Shown: positions 23,979 to 32,843 of the stretch, piece by piece
Numbering within the stretch: position 1 is the first letter of the stretch
How the letters are laid out: each line of letters starts with the position of its first letter
NCBI RefSeq assembly: GCF_018860155.1
Contig: NZ_JAHKNI010000007.1
Span: 310,001-374,000 of the forward strand
Reading direction: 5' to 3'
From: Nocardia albiluteola
GTDB lineage: Bacteria > Actinomycetota > Actinomycetes > Mycobacteriales > Mycobacteriaceae
Length of the DNA stretch: 64,000 bases
Position numbers and translations under genes: made by a program
Notes under the pieces: model-generated
What the model saw: the letters and a program-made list of their open reading frames with translations, nothing else
Database searches by the model: none
What the model was told of the DNA's origin: nothing

Positions 23979-24938
23979 ATGCACCCGACCGACCATGCTG
24001 CCGAGCGGCCAAGCTGTTGTCCCCCCGCCCGTGGCGGCGCGGCGGCAGCCCCCTCGATGCCGTGCCCGAGCCGTGGTGGCGACCCGGGTCGCCCGGACAC
24101 CGCGGGCATGGTCGCGCTGCCCGGCGGCGAGTTCGCCATGGGTACCGCGGATCCGATCGGCTATCCGGGAGACGGTGAGGGGCCGGTGCGCCAGGTGCGC
24201 CTGTCCCCGTTCCTGATCGACGCCGCCGTGGTGACCAATGACCAGTTCGCCCGCTTCGTCGACGCCACCGACTATCGCACCGAGGCCGAGCGCTTCGGAT
24301 GGTCGTACGTCTTCGCGGGCTTCCTGCCCGCGGTCCTGCGGCGGGAGTCCCCGCGCCCCGAGCGCACCCCGTGGTGGTGCGGGGTGAGCGGCGCGCGGTG
24401 GGACCGGCCCGAGGGGCCCGACAGCGACCTGGCCGGCCGCGGCAACCACCCCGTCGTGCACGTGTCGTGGAACGACGCGGACGCCTACGCCCGGTGGGCG
24501 GGCAAGCGCCTGCCGACCGAGGCGGAATGGGAGTACGCCGCCCGCGGTGGGCTCGCGGGCGCGCGCTATCCGTGGGGAGACGAACTGGATCCCGGCGGCG
24601 AATACCGCTGCAACATCTGGCGCGGCAGCTTCCCCAGCAAGAACACCGCCGCCGACGGGTTCCGCGGCACCGCCCCGGTGGATGCGTTCGAGCCCAACGG
24701 GTTCGGGCTGTACAACATGTGCGGCAACGTCTGGGAGTGGTGTGCGGACTGGTTCTCGCCCGAACACCGGCCGGACTCGATCGACCCCACCGGCCCGGTC
24801 GCGGGCCGCGACAAGGTGATTCGCGGCGGCTCGCACATGTGTCACGAATCCTATTGCTTCCGTTACCGGGTCGCGGCCCGCTCGGCCAACAGTCCGGACA
24901 GTGCCGCGGGGCACACCGGATTCCGTTGCGCCGCATAA
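23979..24938 (+). CDS. Formylglycine-generating enzyme (sulfatase-modifying factor)
   Basis: 319 aa. It converts the Cys of CxPxR in sulfatases to formylglycine using O2 and Cu(I). The FGE-sulfatase fold motifs are all here: GMVALPGGEFAMG, NHPVVHVSWNDADAYARWAGKRLPTEAEWEYA, NGFGLYNMCGNVWEWCADW and the active-site pair MCHESYC (Cys288, Cys293) followed by YRVAARSANSPDSAAGHTGFR. No signal peptide, matching the cytoplasmic sulfatases around it. An AGGAGG ribosome binding site lies 11 bases before ATG 23979. It is divergent from the leftward operon and 70 bases upstream of sulfatase 3. Confidence 0.95.
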   Translation: MHPTDHAAERPSCCPPARGGAAAAPSMPCPSRGGDPGRPDTAGMVALPGGEFAMGTADPIGYPGDGEGPVRQVRLSPFLIDAAVVTNDQFARFVDATDYRTEAERFGWSYVFAGFLPAVLRRESPRPERTPWWCGVSGARWDRPEGPDSDLAGRGNHPVVHVSWNDADAYARWAGKRLPTEAEWEYAARGGLAGARYPWGDELDPGGEYRCNIWRGSFPSKNTAADGFRGTAPVDAFEPNGFGLYNMCGNVWEWCADWFSPEHRPDSIDPTGPVAGRDKVIRGGSHMCHESYCFRYRVAARSANSPDSAAGHTGFRCAA

Positions 24939-25008
24939 ACACCACACATCATTCCGGCACGGCAACCGTGCACCGGAGTTCCGACACCACGAGACCAGGA
25001 GACTGCCT

Positions 25009-26775
25009 GTGAAGGCCATCATGGTGATGTTCGACAGCCTGAACCGGCGCATGCTGCCGCCGTACGGATGCGACTGGACACACGCGCCCAACTTCGCCCG
25101 GCTCGCCGAGCGCACCGTCACCTTCGACAACGCCTACGCCGGATCGATGCCGTGCATGCCCGCCCGGCGCGAAATCCACACCGGCCGATACAACTTCCTG
25201 CACCGCAGCTGGGGCCCGCTCGAGCCGTTCGACGACTCCATGCCGGAGCTGCTGAAGCAGCACGGAATTCACACCCACCTGGCCAGCGACCACCCGCACT
25301 ACTGGGAGGACGGCGGCGCGACCTATCACGGCCGGTACACCACCTGGGAGTTCTTCCGCGGGCAGGAGGCCGATCCCTGGAAGGGACAGATCGCGCCGCC
25401 GGAGATGCCCGCCGACGACCTCAAGCGGATGCGCACGCCGCAATACACCCAGGACTGGGTGAACCGGCAGCACATGCCGACCGAGGCGGAGCACTCGCAG
25501 ACGCTGACCTTCGACGCGGGCCTGGAATTCATTCGTACGAATGCGGCGTCGGATCGCTGGTTCGTACAGATCGAGACCTTCGATCCGCACGAGCCGTTCT
25601 TCAGCCACAAGAACTACAAGGATCTCTACCCGCACGACTATGACGGCCCGCACTTCGACTGGCCCGACTACAAGCGGGTCACCGAGACCGCGGACCAGGT
25701 CGAGCACGCCCGCCTCGAGTACGCGGCGCTGCTGTCCATGTGCGACCACTCGCTGGGGCGGGTGCTGGACATGATGGACGAGCTCAACCTGTGGGACGAC
25801 ACCATGCTGATCGTCAACACCGATCACGGATTCCTGCTCGGCGAGCGCGGCTGGTGGGGAAAAGCCGTGCAGCCCTGGTACAACGAGCTGGTTCACCTGC
25901 CGCTGTTCGCATGGGATCCGCGCGCCGGGGTCGCGGGGGAGCGGCGCGGGTCGCTGGTGCAGACCATCGATCTGGCGCCCACGTTGCTCGACTACTTCGG
26001 CGTGGGGATTCCCGCCGACGTGCAGGGCGCGCCGCTGCCGATCGCGGCGGACAGCGGTGCCCGCACGGCTGGACTGTTCGGAATGTTCGGCGGCCACGTC
26101 AATGTCACCGACGGCCGCTATGTATACATGCGCGCCTGCGCCACGGCGGCCAACGAGCCGCTGCTCGAGCACACGCTGATGCCGACCCACATGCGCGGCC
26201 GTTTCACGCCCCAGGAACTGCACGGGATGGAGCTGACCGATCCATTCGAATTCACCAAAGGCGTTCGGCCGCTGCGCATATCGGGCCGATCGCTGATCAA
26301 CCCGTTCATGCACGGCACCTTGCTGTTCGACCTGCTCGCTGATCCCGGCCAGCTCGAACCGTTCGTCGATGACGAAATAGAGTCCCGCATGGCCGATTTG
26401 ATGGTCGAGCTGATGCGCGCGAACGATGCGCCGCCGAGCCAGTTCGAGCGACTCGGACTGCCCGTCGAAGGACCGGTCGGGGCCGAGCATCTGCTGGTGC
26501 GGGCGCAACGCGAGCAGGCGTTGATCGCGGCGGAACCGCTTCCGGGCCGGGACGAATTCCCGCAGGGACGTTTGTCGCTCGAATCGCCGCTACACACCCT
26601 GATCGCCGATCCCGCGGCCCTCGAGGCGCTGCGCCGGCATGTGCCCGCGATCGTGGATTCGGAATTCCTGCAAATGCTCGGGCCGCTCGCGCTCTACGAT
26701 TTCGCGTCCGTGGCCGCCGGAATTGTGTCGGTAGCGGGTCTGCAGGCACTGGCGAAAGAGCTCGCCATGCTCTGA
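25009..26775 (+). CDS. Sulfatase 3
   Basis: 588 aa. VMFDSLNRRMLPPYG carries the first metal ligands, CMPAR at Cys49 is the formylglycine motif (Ala in place of the usual Ser, allowed by CxPxR), and MLIVNTDHGFLLGERGWWGK the second metal site. GTG 25009 follows a CCAGGAG ribosome binding site. No signal peptide. It shares the rightward transcript with FGE, and a strong terminator follows at 26853. It differs widely from sulfatases 1 and 2, which suggests three distinct sulfate positions or substrates. Confidence 0.9.
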   Translation: MKAIMVMFDSLNRRMLPPYGCDWTHAPNFARLAERTVTFDNAYAGSMPCMPARREIHTGRYNFLHRSWGPLEPFDDSMPELLKQHGIHTHLASDHPHYWEDGGATYHGRYTTWEFFRGQEADPWKGQIAPPEMPADDLKRMRTPQYTQDWVNRQHMPTEAEHSQTLTFDAGLEFIRTNAASDRWFVQIETFDPHEPFFSHKNYKDLYPHDYDGPHFDWPDYKRVTETADQVEHARLEYAALLSMCDHSLGRVLDMMDELNLWDDTMLIVNTDHGFLLGERGWWGKAVQPWYNELVHLPLFAWDPRAGVAGERRGSLVQTIDLAPTLLDYFGVGIPADVQGAPLPIAADSGARTAGLFGMFGGHVNVTDGRYVYMRACATAANEPLLEHTLMPTHMRGRFTPQELHGMELTDPFEFTKGVRPLRISGRSLINPFMHGTLLFDLLADPGQLEPFVDDEIESRMADLMVELMRANDAPPSQFERLGLPVEGPVGAEHLLVRAQREQALIAAEPLPGRDEFPQGRLSLESPLHTLIADPAALEALRRHVPAIVDSEFLQMLGPLALYDFASVAAGIVSVAGLQALAKELAML

Positions 26776-26852
26776 TACTGCCGCTCGCCGAAATTCTCGG
26801 ATCATAATTCGGGAGCATTACCGTCGCTGTAAGGCGTCGGGGGATTTTGTCT

Positions 26853-26891
26853 GGCCGTGGCCTGCGTATGTGCAGGCCACGGCCATTTTTT
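26853..26891 (+). terminator. Rho-independent terminator after sulfatase 3
   Basis: A 13-base-pair stem (GGCCGTGGCCTGC with GCAGGCCACGGCC) around a GTATGT loop is followed by ATTTTTTG. It ends the FGE-sulfatase 3 transcript 78 bases after the stop codon and is the clearest terminator in the window. Confidence 0.9.
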
Positions 26892-26967
26892 GTTTCCGGA
26901 CGGCAGCTGTTCGGGGCGCTGAATTTATTTTCCTGAATGACTCGAAAGCCCTCCATGAGAACCTTCT

Positions 26968-26989
26968 GTGAACTAGTGTCGTTCACTAG
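26968..26989. promoter_or_regulatory. Overlapping inverted repeats upstream of the secreted protein pair
   Basis: GTGAAC-7-GTTCAC (26968-26986) overlaps CTAGTG-5-CACTAG (26973-26989), both perfect. The site lies about 105 bases before the first secreted protein gene and looks like a repressor site; the CTAGTG element also occurs in the sulfatase operators. Confidence 0.45.
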
Positions 26990-27094
26990 CGCGCGCGGCC
27001 GCTGGAAGCTACAGCGGCCTTATCGATGCCGCCCGGATTCGGCAACCCTCATTCATCGACCCGGGCGAGTGTCTCGAATTATTTAGGAAATCCC

Positions 27095-27865
27095 ATGAGA
27101 ATTCGCAAAGGTACCTGCGCCGTGATGCTCGCCGCCGGGGTCGCGGTGGCCACCGCCGCGAACACCGTCGCCGTCCCGAGTTCAGCAGCCCCACTTCCCA
27201 GCCAAGCGACCGTCGTGCCCGACACCGTCGCGGCGGCCGTCGCCGCCGGATACCGGGCGCACGTGGTCGATGGCGCCGTGCTCGCGACCATCCGGACCGG
27301 GGCCTTCACCCTCGGCAACCGCTCCATCGAGCTGCGAGACCCGCAGGGCGCGGTAAAGGACACCGTGCCTTTGTCTTTCGTCCTGGACAACGCGGAATAT
27401 CCGATCGACGCCCAGATCTCGCCCGACGGCAAGACCCTGCGCATGACTCCGCGACTGCTCGCGGGCCACCGGGTGGCGACGCCGATCGCGTCCCCGCTGG
27501 AGAACCAGCTGGCTATGAACGACCTGATCAACTCCGTCAGCTTCGGCCTGTCCGCGGGCTCGCTGATCGGCACCGTTATCGGCGCGGTCGTCGGCATCGG
27601 CGCCGGTCTGGTTGTGTCGGGCGCCTCGTGCCTGGTGCTGACCATCGGCTGCGTGCTCGCCGTGGTGCCGATCGTGACCCTGCTGGGCGGGGTCGGCGGG
27701 CTGGCCGGGCTCGCACTCGGCGGCGCCCCCGGATTGATTGCGGGCCTGTGGAATTACTACACGACCATGACCGCACCGCCCGGGCACAGCAAGTACGCCG
27801 ATCAGCTGCCCGGCCTGCCACAGAATCGGCAGCCGCAACCTCAGCCGAACGGAGCGAAGCGATGA
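27095..27865 (+). CDS. Secreted glycine-zipper protein A
   Basis: 256 aa. Signal peptide over about residues 1-32 (AVMLAAGVAVATAANTVAVPSSAA). Residues 35-130 form a beta-rich domain with IELRDPQGAVKDTVPLSFVLD and SPDGKTLRMTPRL. Residues 145-235 hold two long hydrophobic Gly/Ala stretches (SAGSLIGTVIGAVVGIGAGLVV and VTLLGGVGGLAGLALGGAPG) separated by a two-Cys turn, then a short tail with APPGHSKYADQ. Such proteins are common in Nocardia; the function is unknown. The Gly-zipper could insert into or span the mycolic-acid outer layer. It is coupled to the next gene by an ATGA overlap. Confidence 0.75.
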   Translation: MRIRKGTCAVMLAAGVAVATAANTVAVPSSAAPLPSQATVVPDTVAAAVAAGYRAHVVDGAVLATIRTGAFTLGNRSIELRDPQGAVKDTVPLSFVLDNAEYPIDAQISPDGKTLRMTPRLLAGHRVATPIASPLENQLAMNDLINSVSFGLSAGSLIGTVIGAVVGIGAGLVVSGASCLVLTIGCVLAVVPIVTLLGGVGGLAGLALGGAPGLIAGLWNYYTTMTAPPGHSKYADQLPGLPQNRQPQPQPNGAKR

Positions 27866-28617
27866 GGGTGCGTACTCGTGCCGCCGTCCTGGCCACGGCC
27901 GCCGCGTTATCGACGGCCGCAGCCCAGGGCACCGCGCAGGCCGATCCGGCTCCGGCCCCCGGGGCCGGCGTGAATTTCCGGACCGTCGTCGACAACGGCT
28001 GGGTGACAACATCATTGGGCGCCGGGCACTTCACCGCCGCCCCGGACGGGCACTCCATCCTCGTGGTCGACGAGCTCGGCCGGACCGTCGGGCAGCTGCC
28101 GCTGTCGATTCGCCTGGCCGACCGCGAATACGATGTCCGCCAGTCGATTTCGCACGACGGCCGAACCCTGCGACTGGCCGCCGACTCGAGCAGCGCGCGG
28201 ACCGTGGCCCAGCCGGTGGCCTCGCCGCTCGAGAATCAGCGCGCCGCCAATGACAGTCTCGCCCAGCTGGGTCTGGCCTCGGCGCTGGGCCCGCTGGCCG
28301 GCGCGGTGGCGGGCGCGGTCCTCGGCGCGGTCGTCGCGCTCGCCATGTGCGCGATCCTCACCGTGGGCTGCCTGCTCACCGGTCTGCCGATCATCGGCGT
28401 GTTCGCCGGGGCCGGCGGGCTGGCCGGCACGATTCTGGCGGGCGGCGGCGCGGCGGCCTGGGGCGCGTGGAACTACCTCCAGACCCTGGCCGCCCCGCCG
28501 GGCACGAGCCCCTACGCCAAGAACGGCGAAGGAACCGACGGCGCCGGCGTGCCCGACTCCGTGCTGCGGGTGCCGAAGCTGGCCACCGGCTCCAGCAGCG
28601 GCAGCGGCAAAGGCTGA
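27862..28617 (+). CDS. Secreted glycine-zipper protein B
   Basis: 251 aa paralogue of the preceding protein. It has a signal peptide to about residue 27 (ending in AQA), the same beta domain with LADREYDVRQSISHDGRTLRLA, the same SPLENQRAANDS linker, two Gly/Ala hydrophobic stretches around a Cys pair (MCAILTVGC) and the PPGTSPYAK tail. ATG 27862 overlaps the stop of protein A. The shared plan suggests the two work together, perhaps as a hetero-oligomer. The function is unknown. Confidence 0.75.
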   Translation: MRVRTRAAVLATAAALSTAAAQGTAQADPAPAPGAGVNFRTVVDNGWVTTSLGAGHFTAAPDGHSILVVDELGRTVGQLPLSIRLADREYDVRQSISHDGRTLRLAADSSSARTVAQPVASPLENQRAANDSLAQLGLASALGPLAGAVAGAVLGAVVALAMCAILTVGCLLTGLPIIGVFAGAGGLAGTILAGGGAAAWGAWNYLQTLAAPPGTSPYAKNGEGTDGAGVPDSVLRVPKLATGSSSGSGKG

Positions 28618-28774
28618 AAGGGTATGTCGCACATGCCTCAGGCGGTCAGGTCTTCTGGGCGGCATGGCACGGAGATCGACCGCGGTCTTGCCTTGACGCT
28701 CGCGGCAGGGTTTAGCGTTCGGCGGCATCGTCGTTCGGTCACCGCCGGGCGGCACCGACCCCAGGAGTTTCGGT

Positions 28775-29680
28775 ATGCGGTTTGCAACCAGCTACTACAC
28801 GGCGTTCAACGGCAGCGATCCCGATCGGCTCGTCACCTACGCACAGCATGCCGAGCGGTGTGGGTTCGAGGGGTTGTACGTCACCGATCACATCGCGCTG
28901 TATCCCGGCGCGCGGTTCGGGGCGGGCGAGCTGCCCTCGACGCTGCCGTATTTCGATCCGCTCGATTGCCTGAGTTTCGTTGCCGGGCAGACACATCGGA
29001 TACTGCTCGGCACGGGTGTGCTCCTGCTGCCGTACCGGCATCCGGTGGTGCTGGCCAAGCGCTTGGCGACCATCGATGTGCTGTCGCGGGGGCGTCTGCG
29101 GTTGCTCACCGTCGGTATCGGCACGCTGCCGGGGGAGGCCGACGCCATGGGGGTGGACTTCCGCAGTCGCGGCAGGCGTGCCGACGAGGCCATCGATGTG
29201 CTGCGCCTGCTGTGGTCCGGCGGGGCGGACGGTGTCAGCTACGACGGCGAGTTCTTCGCCCTCGACAACATCTGCAGCTACCCGAAACCCCATGGCGTGA
29301 GCGAGCTTCCGATCCATGTCGGCGGCTCGAGCCCGGCCGCGGCCCGGCGCGCGGGACGCCGCGGCGACGGCTTCTTCCCCGGCGGCATGCTCACCGAGGA
29401 CGAGCGCGACCGGCAGTTCGCGCTCGCCCGCCGGGCCGCGGTCGACGCGGGACGCGACCCGGAGGCACTCGAGTACACCAGGCGGGGATCGGCCGACATG
29501 TCCGCCGACCGGGTCCGGGAACTCGCGGACCACGGGGTCGACCGTCTCGTCGTCGATTTCGGCGGCGGCGCGCCCGAGGAGCAGCTCGACCAGATGTCGC
29601 AATTCGCCGAACGTTTCGGTCTCACCCGACGGTCCGACCCGGCGGTCCAGGCCTCAGCGCGACCGGCTCAGCGGGCGTAG
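28775..29680 (+). CDS. LLM-class F420-dependent oxidoreductase
   Basis: 301 aa. Luciferase-like barrel: YAQHAERCGFEGLYVTDHIALYPG, GTGVLLLPYRHPVVLAKRLATIDVLSRGRLRLLTVGIG and HVGGSSPAAARRAGRRGDGFFPG, as in the TIGR03619-type group. Likely uses reduced F420 or FMN. It is convergent with a TetR gene, the two overlapping by 13 bases at their 3' ends, which suggests a regulator-enzyme pair. Confidence 0.83.
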   Translation: MRFATSYYTAFNGSDPDRLVTYAQHAERCGFEGLYVTDHIALYPGARFGAGELPSTLPYFDPLDCLSFVAGQTHRILLGTGVLLLPYRHPVVLAKRLATIDVLSRGRLRLLTVGIGTLPGEADAMGVDFRSRGRRADEAIDVLRLLWSGGADGVSYDGEFFALDNICSYPKPHGVSELPIHVGGSSPAAARRAGRRGDGFFPGGMLTEDERDRQFALARRAAVDAGRDPEALEYTRRGSADMSADRVRELADHGVDRLVVDFGGGAPEEQLDQMSQFAERFGLTRRSDPAVQASARPAQRA

Positions 29681-30273
29681 TCGGCCAGGAGTAGTCGCGT
29701 TGCCAGGCGCACGTCGTCCTCCGCGCGGCGCGGAGAGGTCTTGTGCCCCAACGCCGATACCAGCACGCCCCACCAGCTGTAGACGAGCAAGCGGATCACG
29801 TCCATGTTCGCGCGGTCGGGCGCCAGCTCGGTGAGGGTGCGCAGAATCGCCTGGGGCAGTACGGTTTGCGACATCAGGCCGTCCTCGGTGGGGCCCGTCA
29901 TGTAGGTTCCGGCGGCGGCCTGCAGCATCGCGCCGCACAGGCGCGGCGTGCGCAGCAGCTCGCGGTTCAGCGCCACCAGATTCTCGCCGAGCTCGGCGAT
30001 CGGATCCGGGCCGCCGGTGGCCCACCGCGCATCCAGGAACCGGCCTATCTTCGCATCGAACAGGGCCGCGAACAGGTGCGTCTTGGACGGGAAGTAGCGA
30101 TACAGCGTGCCGATTGCCACCCCCGCCGCCTTGGCGACGTCGACCATCTGGACCCGGTCGTAGTCCGCGGCGGACCCGAGCTCGGCGGCCGCGTCCAGGA
30201 TCCGCTCGCGCCGCACCATCTGCCGTTCGGATACGGGCGCGGCGGGTGAACGCACCTCGGCGATTCGCGCCAT
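29668..30273 (-). CDS. TetR-family regulator
   Basis: 201 aa. N-terminal TetR helix-turn-helix (RRERILDAAAELGSAADYDRVQMVDVAKAAGVAIGTLYRYFPSK, about residues 20-64) and a helical ligand-binding domain. The helix-turn-helix resembles the KstR group of sterol-catabolism repressors, but the ligand domain cannot be matched by eye. ATG 30273 excludes an upstream extension lacking family similarity. Its neighbours are the convergent LLM enzyme and the upstream IclR gene. Confidence 0.85.
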   Translation of the reverse strand: MARIAEVRSPAAPVSERQMVRRERILDAAAELGSAADYDRVQMVDVAKAAGVAIGTLYRYFPSKTHLFAALFDAKIGRFLDARWATGGPDPIAELGENLVALNRELLRTPRLCGAMLQAAAGTYMTGPTEDGLMSQTVLPQAILRTLTELAPDRANMDVIRLLVYSWWGVLVSALGHKTSPRRAEDDVRLATRLLLADYAR

Positions 30274-30361
30274 ATTCGTACCTTCCTGAAGAGCAGTGGA
30301 GACGACAACGGACAAACGGAACACCCAGAATAGAGCCCACGTGCCGGATTGCCGATCACGG

Positions 30362-31192
30362 TCAGGATGCGAAGGCCTGCCCCACGTGCGCGCCGGGGAC
30401 GATCGTGCGCAGGTAGCCGTGCATTTCACCGGAGACCGTGCGTACCGCCTGAATCAGTTGCGGCGCCACCCTTTCCAGCGCGGCATCGGACGCGCCCACC
30501 AGCGAGATCGCGCCGATCGGACCGTCGGGCCCGCGCACCGCGGCCGCGGCACAGCCGATTCCCGGCACGCATTCGCCGCGCTCGTAGGCCACCCCGCCGG
30601 CGCGCCGGATCCGGCCCAGCTGCTGGTGCAGCACCCCGCCCTCGCCGATGCTGCGCGGGGTGCGGCGCACCAGGCGGGGCGAGTATTCGGTATCGATCTG
30701 CTCCGGGGGCAGCCATGCCAGCATCGCCTTGCCGAGCGCGGTACACGAGGCCGGGGCGCGTCCGCCGACCCGCGACGGTATGTCGGCCGCCGCGCGACCG
30801 CCCACCTTGTCCAGGTAGTACACCTCGGGGCCGTCGAGGACGGCCAGGTGCACGACGAGCTCGGTGCGCAGCGCCAGGTCGAACAGGACCGGCGCCGCGG
30901 CGGCGCGCAACGCGTCGTGCCCGGTCTCGCGGCCGCCCAGGCACAGGGCGCGTTCCCCGAGCCGATAGCCGCTCGCCGTGCGCCGCAGCCAGCGCAGCCG
31001 GACCAGTTGTTCGAGGATCCGGTAGGCGGTGGACCGGGGCAGGCCGGTCTGCTGCGCGATCTGCTCGAGGGCCCGCCGGGTGTGCGGGCGATCGAAGCAA
31101 TCCATGATCAACGAGACCCGCTCGATCATCGAGGGCGGCAGCGTATGCCGCTCGGGCGTGGATCGGGCATCGGTGCTCACCATCGAGGTCAT
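30362..31192 (-). CDS. IclR-family regulator
   Basis: 276 aa. Winged helix at residues 20-80 (RALEQIAQQTGLPRSTAYRILEQLVRLRWLRR) and an IclR effector domain (LVVHLAVLDGPEVYYLDKVGG, ALGKAMLAWLP, YERGECVPGIGCAAAAVRG). It sits 175 bases downstream of the permease gene in the pyrimidine operon and in the same direction, so it is a plausible second regulator of that pathway with a ring-cleavage product or beta-amino acid as effector. A second ATG at 31183 is an alternative start. Confidence 0.87.
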   Translation of the reverse strand: MTSMVSTDARSTPERHTLPPSMIERVSLIMDCFDRPHTRRALEQIAQQTGLPRSTAYRILEQLVRLRWLRRTASGYRLGERALCLGGRETGHDALRAAAAPVLFDLALRTELVVHLAVLDGPEVYYLDKVGGRAAADIPSRVGGRAPASCTALGKAMLAWLPPEQIDTEYSPRLVRRTPRSIGEGGVLHQQLGRIRRAGGVAYERGECVPGIGCAAAAVRGPDGPIGAISLVGASDAALERVAPQLIQAVRTVSGEMHGYLRTIVPGAHVGQAFAS

Positions 31193-31367
31193 GCCATCCG
31201 CCTTCGAAAAACTGAAATTGATTCTAGTTAGACGGTAGCAGTGTGGCGCGTCGTTGCACAGGGTTTTCGCGCGGCTCGGGAGGCGAGTTTTCGGTGGGTC
31301 CGGGTGCGACGGGCATCGGGGGTTGATGCTGCGCCGGCCGATCGCGAGACCGGCCGGCGCAGCGGGC

Positions 31368-32816
31368 TCACTCCGCCGCGGGACGCCTCCCGGCGCTGAG
31401 TACATACATCAGTCCGCCGCCGAGCAGCGCGCCGACCGGCCACGACAGCGCGGTCACGTACTGCGAATGCGGCACCAGCGCCACCAGCACCCCGGCCACC
31501 CCCGCGATCACCAGGGCGATCAGCGCGCGCGGGTTGAAGCCGCGGGTGTAGTGGTAAAGGCCCTGCGGCGCCTCGGAATACAGATCGGCGACGACGGTGC
31601 GCTGGCGGCGCAGCAGGTAGTAGTCGACGATCAGGATGCCGAACACCGGGCCCATCAGTGCCCCGACCCCGCCCAGGAAGTAGACGATGAAATTCTGGTT
31701 CTCCCACAGCTTCCAGGGCAGCACCAGGATCGACAGCACGGCGGTGATGACGCCGCCGGTGCGGAACGAGATGTATTTCGGTGCGGTATTGGAGATGTCG
31801 TAGGACGGGGAGACGAAGTTCAGCACCACATTGATGCCGACGGTCGCGATCGCGAACACGGCCGCGGCGATGATCACGATCGTGTTGTCGTGGATGTGGG
31901 CAACCAATTCCACCGGATCCGAGAGCACCTTGCCGTACACCTTCAGGGTGGCCAGCGAGATGATGATCGAAATCACCACGAACGCGGTCTCGTTGACCGG
32001 AATACCCCAGGCATTACCGCGCACGATGGCCTTCTTGCTGGGCGAGAAGCGCGCGAAATCGGCGTAGTTCACCAGCGGCCCGGCCATGAACGCCACCATC
32101 AGGAATGCCACCCCGACGAAGGCGGCCACGGTCTTGCCGCCCGAGAGCGGCGCGCCCGATCGTGCGCCGAAATCGATGCTCCAGCCCGCCTTCGCGAAAA
32201 TCCAGATCGCGAGGGCCAGCATGCCGATCCACACCACCGGCCCCGCGAAATCCGAGGCCTTGCGCACGACATTCATGCCGTAGCTGATGATCAGCAGTTG
32301 CACCGCCCACAGCACCAGGAACGACATCCAGCCCAGCATGGACAGCCCGATGAAGCTGTGCACGGTCAGCGATTTCAGACCGGGCGCCACGCGCAGCAGC
32401 AGCACGATCAGCGCGGTGGAGGCCAGATACGTCTGGATGCCGTACCAGAACACCGCCACCAGCGCCCGCAGTAGCGCCGGGATATTCGCGCCGAATATCC
32501 CGAACGCGCCGCGGGCGAACACCGGGAACGGCACCCCGACCCGCTGCCCGGCCACGCCGATCAGATTGCTGCCGCCCCAGAGCATCAGCACGCCGACGAA
32601 CAGCGCCAGCATGGTCTGCCAGCCGGTCAGCCCGAGCGCCAGCATGCCGACCGCGAAGCCGTAGCTGCCGATGCTGTGCGCCGAGGTCATCCAGAGACAA
32701 AACAGGTCCCAGGTGCGCCACACCGCATTCTCACTCGTGGTGGGCGTCAGGTCCGGATTGACCAGCGCCGAACGTTCCGGTGTGCCCTCGGGCTCCCGAA
32801 CCTGTGTGTCTCTCAT
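31368..32816 (-). CDS. NCS1-family nucleobase/hydantoin permease
   Basis: 482 aa with 12 predicted helices. It begins with the NCS1 pattern NPDLTPTTSENAVWRTWDLFCLWMTSAHSIGSYGFA, then GLTGWQTMLALFVG and RVGVPFPVFARGAFGIFGANIPALLRA, as in PucI, PyrP and Mhp1. These proteins carry uracil, allantoin or 5-substituted hydantoins with Na+ or H+. It follows the dehydrogenase gene by 27 bases, so it probably imports the operon's pyrimidine or hydantoin substrate. Confidence 0.88.
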   Translation of the reverse strand: MRDTQVREPEGTPERSALVNPDLTPTTSENAVWRTWDLFCLWMTSAHSIGSYGFAVGMLALGLTGWQTMLALFVGVLMLWGGSNLIGVAGQRVGVPFPVFARGAFGIFGANIPALLRALVAVFWYGIQTYLASTALIVLLLRVAPGLKSLTVHSFIGLSMLGWMSFLVLWAVQLLIISYGMNVVRKASDFAGPVVWIGMLALAIWIFAKAGWSIDFGARSGAPLSGGKTVAAFVGVAFLMVAFMAGPLVNYADFARFSPSKKAIVRGNAWGIPVNETAFVVISIIISLATLKVYGKVLSDPVELVAHIHDNTIVIIAAAVFAIATVGINVVLNFVSPSYDISNTAPKYISFRTGGVITAVLSILVLPWKLWENQNFIVYFLGGVGALMGPVFGILIVDYYLLRRQRTVVADLYSEAPQGLYHYTRGFNPRALIALVIAGVAGVLVALVPHSQYVTALSWPVGALLGGGLMYVLSAGRRPAAE

Positions 32817-32843
32817 CTTCTTTCCTAACTCTTCCCGGGAGGG

